Source: Promethearchaeota archaeon
GTDB taxonomy: Archaea > Asgardarchaeota > Lokiarchaeia > Sigynarchaeales > SOKP01
Assembly: GCA_019894735.1 (NCBI GenBank)
Contig: JAGXOB010000011.1
Coordinates: 6,400 to 38,888 of the forward strand
Length of the DNA stretch: 32,489 bases
Reading direction: 5' to 3'
Below, piece by piece: positions 27,773 to 32,489 of the stretch. Every line of letters starts with the position of its first letter. Position 1 is the stretch's first letter. The notes under the pieces were generated by a model that made no database searches, was not told where the DNA came from, and worked only from the letters and a program-made list of their open reading frames with translations. The position numbers and the translations under genes were made by a program.

Positions 27773-28894
27773 ATGTCTGAAATACACTTCAATAAAGAAA
27801 AAGGTTCTCAAATAAAACTGTTTACTCCCGGACCCGTTTATGTCCCAGAAAGAATATTAGCTGAAATGGCAAAACCAAATGATACACATAGATCAGAACC
27901 CTACTCAGAAATGCATCAACTTGTAGAAGAAGGCCTTAAAAAGCTTTTATTTACGTCCAATACAATTCTTATATCAACTTCAAGTGCTACAGGCCTAATG
28001 GAAGCTTGTGTTAGGAATTTAGTAAAAGAAGATGAGAAAGCTTTATTTTTCTCAATTGGTGCATTTGGAGATCGATGGTACAATATTGGAGTTAACAATG
28101 GAAAATTGGCCGTTAAAGAAGGTGTAGAATGGGGAAAACCGATAACTCCTGAAGTCGCCCAAGAGGCATTAAGTAAAGATAAATACGCCGTGGTTTTTAT
28201 ACAAGCAAACGAAACTTCTACAGGAGTATATAATCCAATTAACGAAATTGTTCCCGTACTTAAAGATTCTGGTGCTCTGGTATGTGTTGATGCAACTTCA
28301 TCTATGGCTGGTATTAAGATTGAAGTTGATAAGTTAGGGATTGATGTATGTTTAGCGTCAGTTCAAAAAGCTTTTACAATACCACCAGGATTAGCAGTAT
28401 GTTCTATATCCTCTGCTGCAATCGAAAAAGTCCCCCAAGTTAAAAACAGAGGGTTTTACTTCGACTTTCTTGGTTTAGTAAAAAGTAACGAAAAACACCA
28501 AACACCAACTACGCCACCTATTCCACAAATTAGAGCATTGGCGGCACAGTTAGATTACATCTTAAACCACGAAGGATTAGAGAATAGGTTTCAACGCCAC
28601 GAAAGATTGGGCAAGCGGACCAGAATGTGGGCTAGGGATGTTAACTTTGAAATGTTTCCGGAAAAAGGCTATGAATCGAATACAGTTTCTACTATGAAAA
28701 ATTCCTTAAATATTGATATTACGAAAATGATTTCAACGCTGTTAGCTAAAGGATATCGTATTGTCAATGGATATGGAGACTTGAAGAATAAAACATTCCG
28801 CATTGGTCATATGGGTGAAATAACAGTAAAAGAGCTTGAAGAAATGCTAAAAGTTCTAACTGATATCGTATCTGGCTTAAAGATGAACCAATAA
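27773..28894 (+). CDS. Class V aminotransferase, probably phosphoserine aminotransferase
   Basis: A PLP-dependent aminotransferase of 373 residues. LFTPGPVYVPERIL and THRSEPYSEMH at the N terminus match the alanine-glyoxylate/serine-pyruvate aminotransferase branch. STSSATGLMEA binds the cofactor phosphate, VCVDATSSMAG holds the PLP-pyridine aspartate, and K199 in ASVQKAFTIPPG forms the Schiff base. RIGHMGEIT near the C terminus binds the carboxylate. The next gene encodes 3-phosphoglycerate dehydrogenase, so the likely reaction is 3-phosphohydroxypyruvate plus glutamate to phosphoserine, as proposed for related class V enzymes in archaea. Alanine-glyoxylate exchange is the alternative. The gap to the next gene is 157 bp with a T-run, so each gene probably has its own promoter. 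Confidence 0.9.
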   Translation: MSEIHFNKEKGSQIKLFTPGPVYVPERILAEMAKPNDTHRSEPYSEMHQLVEEGLKKLLFTSNTILISTSSATGLMEACVRNLVKEDEKALFFSIGAFGDRWYNIGVNNGKLAVKEGVEWGKPITPEVAQEALSKDKYAVVFIQANETSTGVYNPINEIVPVLKDSGALVCVDATSSMAGIKIEVDKLGIDVCLASVQKAFTIPPGLAVCSISSAAIEKVPQVKNRGFYFDFLGLVKSNEKHQTPTTPPIPQIRALAAQLDYILNHEGLENRFQRHERLGKRTRMWARDVNFEMFPEKGYESNTVSTMKNSLNIDITKMISTLLAKGYRIVNGYGDLKNKTFRIGHMGEITVKELEEMLKVLTDIVSGLKMNQ

Positions 28895-28916
28895 AAACAA
28901 ATTACCTAATTAATTC

Positions 28917-28923
28917 TTTTTTT
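28917..28923 (+). terminator. T-run terminator after the aminotransferase gene
   Basis: Seven T residues 22 bp after the stop codon, followed by more T-rich sequence. This suggests the aminotransferase transcript ends before the dehydrogenase gene. Confidence 0.35.
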
Positions 28924-29042
28924 ATTCATTTCTTAATCGATTTTTGCGTGAATAGTTAGTATCTAATGATAACTGATTAAACAAAAGTTCTTTAAACAAA
29001 ATCGTACTAAAAATATTAGTAATCTGATATCAATAATAAATT

Positions 29043-29047
29043 GTGAT
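29043..29047 (+). promoter_or_regulatory. Shine-Dalgarno sequence of serA
   Basis: GTGAT lies 4 bp before ATG at 29052 and matches the 16S 3' end. The in-frame GTG it contains is therefore probably not the start. Confidence 0.35.
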
Positions 29048-29051
29048 TCGT

Positions 29052-29984
29052 ATGAAAATTTTAATTAGTGATAAATTGGAACAAGAAGGAATAAAAATTT
29101 TCAAGGATAACGGATTTGATGTTGTTACTAACTTCGAGATAACTAGTGAGCAGCTTAAAAATGAAATCGCAAATTATGATGGGATTGTTATCCGTTCTCG
29201 AACAAAATTAACTGCAGATATTTTGGAACACGCAAAAAACCTTAAAGCTATTGGTAGAGCTGGGGTAGGATTAGATAATGTTGATAGGAAGAAAGCTGCG
29301 GATTTAAATATTGAAGTTCTCAATACGCCAGAAGCACCCTCCGTTTCTGTAGCAGAATTAGCTTTAGGTTTGATGTTTACATTAGCTAGGCACATTTCAA
29401 ATGCTGACCGCACTATGCATAATGAAGAGTGGAACAAAACCCAATATCTCGGTTATACGCTGAAGGGTAAGAAATTAGGATTAATAGGATTTGGCAACAT
29501 TGCAAAACAACTTGCAATAAAAGCAGTAGCTCTTGAAATGGAAGTAGGAGTCTACTCAAGATTCAGTAAAGGTCCTGAAGCTATAGAAGAAGCTAAAAAG
29601 ATTGGATGCAAAATTTATTCTTCCCTAGATGAATTGCTGCAAGACGCAAGAATCGTATCTTTACATCTCCCCGCAACATCTCAGACTGAGAACACGATTA
29701 ATGCAACAAACATAAAACTGATGAAAAAAGATTCAATTTTAATTAATACTGCTAGAGGAAAGCTCATCGAAGAAAAAGCTTTAATAAATGCCTTGGTAAA
29801 TAAAGAAATAGGTGGAGCCGCCTTAGATGTATTTAGAGAGGAACCTTTAAAAGACTTAGAGTTAATTCAGTGCGAAGGAAACTTGATTCTTACGCCCCAT
29901 ATTGGAGCTCAAACAATTGAAACTCAAGTCTACGCAGCTACGAAAATTGCTGAAAAAATGTCTAAATTCTTGAAAAATCTTTAA
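29052..29984 (+). CDS. serA: D-3-phosphoglycerate dehydrogenase, short form
   Basis: Oxidises 3-phosphoglycerate to 3-phosphohydroxypyruvate with NAD+, the first step of serine synthesis. The 310-residue protein is of the D-isomer-specific 2-hydroxyacid dehydrogenase family. IGRAGVGLDNVD and APSVSVAELALGLMFTLAR are typical of SerA. LIGFGNIAKQLAIKA is the NAD-binding loop. The catalytic set is an arginine in NTARGKLIEEKAL, a glutamate in DVFREEPL and a histidine in LTPHIGAQT. It ends right after the catalytic domain, so it lacks the C-terminal ACT domain that gives serine feedback control in longer forms. Other hydroxyacid substrates (glyoxylate, hydroxypyruvate) are possible, but the neighbouring aminotransferase supports SerA. 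It is convergent with the molybdopterin enzyme gene. Confidence 0.88.
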   Translation: MKILISDKLEQEGIKIFKDNGFDVVTNFEITSEQLKNEIANYDGIVIRSRTKLTADILEHAKNLKAIGRAGVGLDNVDRKKAADLNIEVLNTPEAPSVSVAELALGLMFTLARHISNADRTMHNEEWNKTQYLGYTLKGKKLGLIGFGNIAKQLAIKAVALEMEVGVYSRFSKGPEAIEEAKKIGCKIYSSLDELLQDARIVSLHLPATSQTENTINATNIKLMKKDSILINTARGKLIEEKALINALVNKEIGGAALDVFREEPLKDLELIQCEGNLILTPHIGAQTIETQVYAATKIAEKMSKFLKNL

Positions 29985-30028
29985 AAATTACTTTTTTCTT
30001 TACTTGTTCTTCTACAACTCATTAACGA

Positions 30029-32104
30029 TTAATCTTTGGTTATTTTTACTAACACTGAAAAATATGCTCCTGAAAGCTCTGATTCTTCGGGTTTTTTTGG
30101 AGTTAAAAAGTTAACGTTCTCGTATTTCGTATTGGCAAATGGTAATCCAGAGTATATTAAAGCAGTTCCAGACTTTAAAGCACTCTTTTTATCTAAAATA
30201 AATCTTGCTTCTCCAAATTTGTTAGAAACGAATACTTTATCTTTCGGTTTTAGCCCGATTAACTCAATATCATAAGGATTTAAAAATATCTTACCAAAAA
30301 CATTCTCGAATTCTTTATGAATTTCGCCCATTTGAGAGTGAATGAAAGATTTATGAGCCGGAGAGAGTAAGAAAAACTCGTCATTACTTCGGTGTAAAAG
30401 AAAATCTAATTCAGAGTCAAGTAATTCTAAAGTAGAGCTAAGAATTTGAATCTTTCCATTGGCGGTTGGAAAATTTAAATCTTCATAAGGTATATCATTA
30501 ATTCCGAAGGGAATATAGTACCCACTGTGTTTCAATCTTTGCTGAACTTCTAGAGGTAACAACTCAACGCACTTGTCGAAAATTTCTATTTGAGTTTCTT
30601 GAAATATCTTGTTATTGCCCCATCCAATTTTTTTTGCTAAGAGTTGAATAAATTCGTAATTTGATAAGCAATCTGAATATGGACAAGGCCCACCTTGATT
30701 TATTGATATCCCGGGTGTAAAATAAGGTGTAATAAAATCATCAGTTTCAAGATCAAATTTTGCAGGGATAACGATATCTGCAAACTTAGTCGTTTCGTTT
30801 AAAAACATATCCAAAACTACTACAAAAAGATCATTTCGGGACAATGATTTTCTTAAGATTGTTTGATTTGGTAGAGAACTTGCAGGATTAAGGTTATATA
30901 CAAATAATATCTTAAACTTACTCGAACTTAAAGAGGATCCTAGAGTTACCAATGGAATGCTATTGTATGGAGGGTATGTATGAGGGAGGGTGATGTAATT
31001 CGTGAGTGTCTCTGTAAATTCTTTATTAAAGCCACTTTGAGAGAATAAAAAACCCGTTCCGAGTTTTCCGAAATTGCCAAGGAAGACTTGGATAAGTGCA
31101 ATAGTATTCAGATTTTTACCCCCGTAAAAATACTTCTGAGGCCCAAATCCTACAACGAACAGAGTTTTATGTTGGAATTCACAGAGCAATTTTATAAAAG
31201 CATCAAGACTTTCACGAGTTAAACCCGTATGCTGAAAGATTTTGTCTTCATCAATTTTTTTAACTTTGGTTAAAACTTTTTCGTAATTATCAACATGCTT
31301 GATGAGGAAATCGCTACCGTATTTTCCTGCTGCTAAAATTTTATTTAAAATATATTTTACGATCAGATAATCGGTACCCGGAAATGGTTGTAGATGCAAG
31401 GTTGCATTTTCTTCTAGTTTGGTTTTAACAGGGTTCACTACGACAACCAGCGAACCATTTTCCTGTGCTTTTTTGACTAAAAAATAAGCGTGATTATTTC
31501 GTTCAGATAAGTTACTGCCCCATACGACAATTAACTTATTGTTGGGATTATTAATTTGGAAAGGATTTGTAGTGGAATAATTACCAAACATCTGGCTTAA
31601 CGCATGATTTCCAGCTTCATTACAAATACCCCCAGTCGTGATAGTACAGCCAAGTCTACCAAAGAATCTAATTGGAGAAAATTGTGATATTAGACCGCTA
31701 TTTCCAGCATAAAAAGCGGCTGCAATAGAAGAGGGATTTAATTCGTTTTTAACTGTTTTTATTTTTTCTGAAATAAGATTTAGCGCATTATCAAGACTAA
31801 CTGGCTTAAAAGTGTTAGATCCTTTAGGACCTGAGCGCAACAAAGCAGATTTCAGGCGATTAGGGTGGTAAAGCAACTTTTCCCGATGATTTAGTTTAGG
31901 GCAAAAAAATCCGTTTGTAAAAGGGTGATTTTTTAAGGGTTTAGCACTTACAAATTTCTTCTCAGGAGCTTTATCTTTCCATTCTCCCATAAATACACAT
32001 GAACCGTAACAATCTTTGGAGCATGTTCCAAATCTTTTTACAATATCTATTTGGTTATTCAATTTTTTGAGCTCCAAATTAAAATGTAAAATGTTAGTCT
32101 TCAC
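30029..32104 (-). CDS. Molybdopterin oxidoreductase (formate dehydrogenase/DMSO reductase superfamily)
   Basis: A catalytic subunit binding molybdenum or tungsten bis-pterin and one [4Fe-4S] cluster, 691 residues. The cluster motif is C28-x3-C32-x3-C36-x31-C68 (TCSKDCYGSC ... GFFCPKL), the spacing of the CPHDCPDTC-type enzymes. C161 in TTGGICNEAGNHAL is at about the place of the metal ligand and may bind the metal. VVWGSNLSERNNHAYF, PFPGTDYLIVKYIL, FADIVIPAKFDLETDD and the C-terminal pterin-binding domain (FFLLSPAHKSFIHSQM, LNPYDIELIGLKPKDKVFV) are normal. No twin-arginine signal is present, so it is cytoplasmic. The substrate is unknown. No partner iron-sulfur or membrane subunit lies beside it. 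GTG at 32104 overlaps the DUF1015 gene by 11 bp; TTG at 32062, preceded by GGAG, is an alternative start. Confidence 0.87.
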   Translation of the reverse strand: MKTNILHFNLELKKLNNQIDIVKRFGTCSKDCYGSCVFMGEWKDKAPEKKFVSAKPLKNHPFTNGFFCPKLNHREKLLYHPNRLKSALLRSGPKGSNTFKPVSLDNALNLISEKIKTVKNELNPSSIAAAFYAGNSGLISQFSPIRFFGRLGCTITTGGICNEAGNHALSQMFGNYSTTNPFQINNPNNKLIVVWGSNLSERNNHAYFLVKKAQENGSLVVVVNPVKTKLEENATLHLQPFPGTDYLIVKYILNKILAAGKYGSDFLIKHVDNYEKVLTKVKKIDEDKIFQHTGLTRESLDAFIKLLCEFQHKTLFVVGFGPQKYFYGGKNLNTIALIQVFLGNFGKLGTGFLFSQSGFNKEFTETLTNYITLPHTYPPYNSIPLVTLGSSLSSSKFKILFVYNLNPASSLPNQTILRKSLSRNDLFVVVLDMFLNETTKFADIVIPAKFDLETDDFITPYFTPGISINQGGPCPYSDCLSNYEFIQLLAKKIGWGNNKIFQETQIEIFDKCVELLPLEVQQRLKHSGYYIPFGINDIPYEDLNFPTANGKIQILSSTLELLDSELDFLLHRSNDEFFLLSPAHKSFIHSQMGEIHKEFENVFGKIFLNPYDIELIGLKPKDKVFVSNKFGEARFILDKKSALKSGTALIYSGLPFANTKYENVNFLTPKKPEESELSGAYFSVLVKITKD

Positions 32105-32489
32105 TCAAATCGTGAAGAACCAAGCCCGATAAAAGCTTTGGATCGAACCATGTCGATTTTGGTGGCATTACGCCTCCAGAATCAGCTATTGACTCCAAGT
32201 CTTTTATATCAACAGGATAAAGGTTGAAAAATACATCATTACCTTTTTTAGTTGTATACTCTTCCATTGAATTTGGATCCTGTAAACCCCCAACAAAGAA
32301 GATATTATCGTCAGAACGAATGTTGATAATCCTTAATATTGGCCCCAAAACTTTATCTTGAAGAATACCCACATCCAAACTATCCCGTCTTGAATCAAAA
32401 GTTTTCTCTTTAGTTTCTAAATTATACCATTTTCCTTTTATGCAGAGCGCAGTTTGATTTTTTCTATTTGGATTAAAAGCTGTTTTAAC
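32094..32489 (-). CDS. DUF1015 family protein (5' end outside window)
   Basis: The C-terminal 131 residues of a DUF1015 protein; family members are usually a little over 400 residues, so about two thirds lies to the right of the window. The frame stays open to the last base, with KGKWYNLE and then SLDVGILQDKVLGPIL, IFFVGGLQD, GGVMPPKSTWFDPKLLSGL and LVLHDL, which are conserved in the family. A TTG at 32376-32378 inside this conserved block is not a real start. The function of DUF1015 is unproven. From memory, such genes often lie next to serA and an aminotransferase in bacteria and archaea, and both are within 5 kb here. It overlaps the downstream molybdopterin oxidoreductase gene by 11 bp, so the two are probably co-transcribed. 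Confidence 0.85.
   Translation of the reverse strand, partial: VKTAFNPNRKNQTALCIKGKWYNLETKEKTFDSRRDSLDVGILQDKVLGPILRIINIRSDDNIFFVGGLQDPNSMEEYTTKKGNDVFFNLYPVDIKDLESIADSGGVMPPKSTWFDPKLLSGLVLHDLSED

Noticed and set aside
32094..32378. A separate 94-residue small protein on the minus strand
   Set aside because: Its TTG start lies inside the conserved SLDVGILQ motif of DUF1015, and the frame runs open to the window end; it is the tail of a larger gene.

Overview
The window is a low-GC, gene-dense stretch. By eye it is about one third GC, and most gaps are under 150 bp. It most likely comes from an archaeon. The reasons are two proteins of the geranylgeranyl-reductase family (one with the classical motifs), a tungsten-type aldehyde:ferredoxin oxidoreductase, a COG1237-type metallo-beta-lactamase protein related to a proposed methanopterin enzyme, TATA-like boxes close to start codons, very short leaders, and GGTGA-type Shine-Dalgarno sequences. 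The mix of many bacterial-style sugar genes with these archaeal traits fits an Asgard (Loki-like) archaeon. That placement is inference: no rRNA, ribosomal protein or eukaryote-like signature protein lies in the window.

Layout. Bases 1-4.8 kb hold glycosidases: a GH2 beta-galactosidase cut by the left edge, a Gfo/Idh/MocA protein whose motifs resemble NAD-dependent GH109 glycosidases, and a GH4 NAD/Mn-dependent glycosidase. Bases 4.85-5.28 kb hold a 53-residue two-helix membrane protein and the rhaB promoter region. Bases 5.3-14.9 kb are an L-rhamnose island: rhamnulokinase, a GPH-family transporter, GH78 alpha-L-rhamnosidase, L-rhamnose isomerase, an AOR-family oxidoreductase and a class II aldolase. 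Bases 14.9-21.0 kb hold a type-B carboxylesterase, a ChbG/YdjC-type deacetylase, a DUF3604 (PHP-like) protein and a GH20 hexosaminidase. Bases 21.0-23.5 kb hold two divergent geranylgeranyl-reductase-family flavoproteins. Bases 23.6-27.6 kb are mostly membrane proteins (DUF998, EamA and a pair of related small proteins) plus the COG1237-type hydrolase. Bases 27.8-32.5 kb hold a class V aminotransferase, a short 3-phosphoglycerate dehydrogenase, a molybdopterin oxidoreductase and a DUF1015 protein cut by the right edge.

How the genes work together. GH78 releases L-rhamnose from glycosides inside the cell, and none of the glycosidases shows a signal peptide (the GH2 N terminus lies outside the window). 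RhaA, RhaB and the aldolase would then give dihydroxyacetone phosphate and L-lactaldehyde. The AOR gene sits 2 bp after rhaA and 19 bp before the aldolase gene, so the simplest reading is that it oxidises lactaldehyde to lactate and reduces ferredoxin. This would be a phosphorylative, ferredoxin-coupled rhamnose pathway, unlike the non-phosphorylative route known from Haloferax and Sulfolobus, and it is the most interesting proposal from this window. The aminotransferase and dehydrogenase suggest a phosphorylated serine pathway, with the DUF1015 gene nearby.
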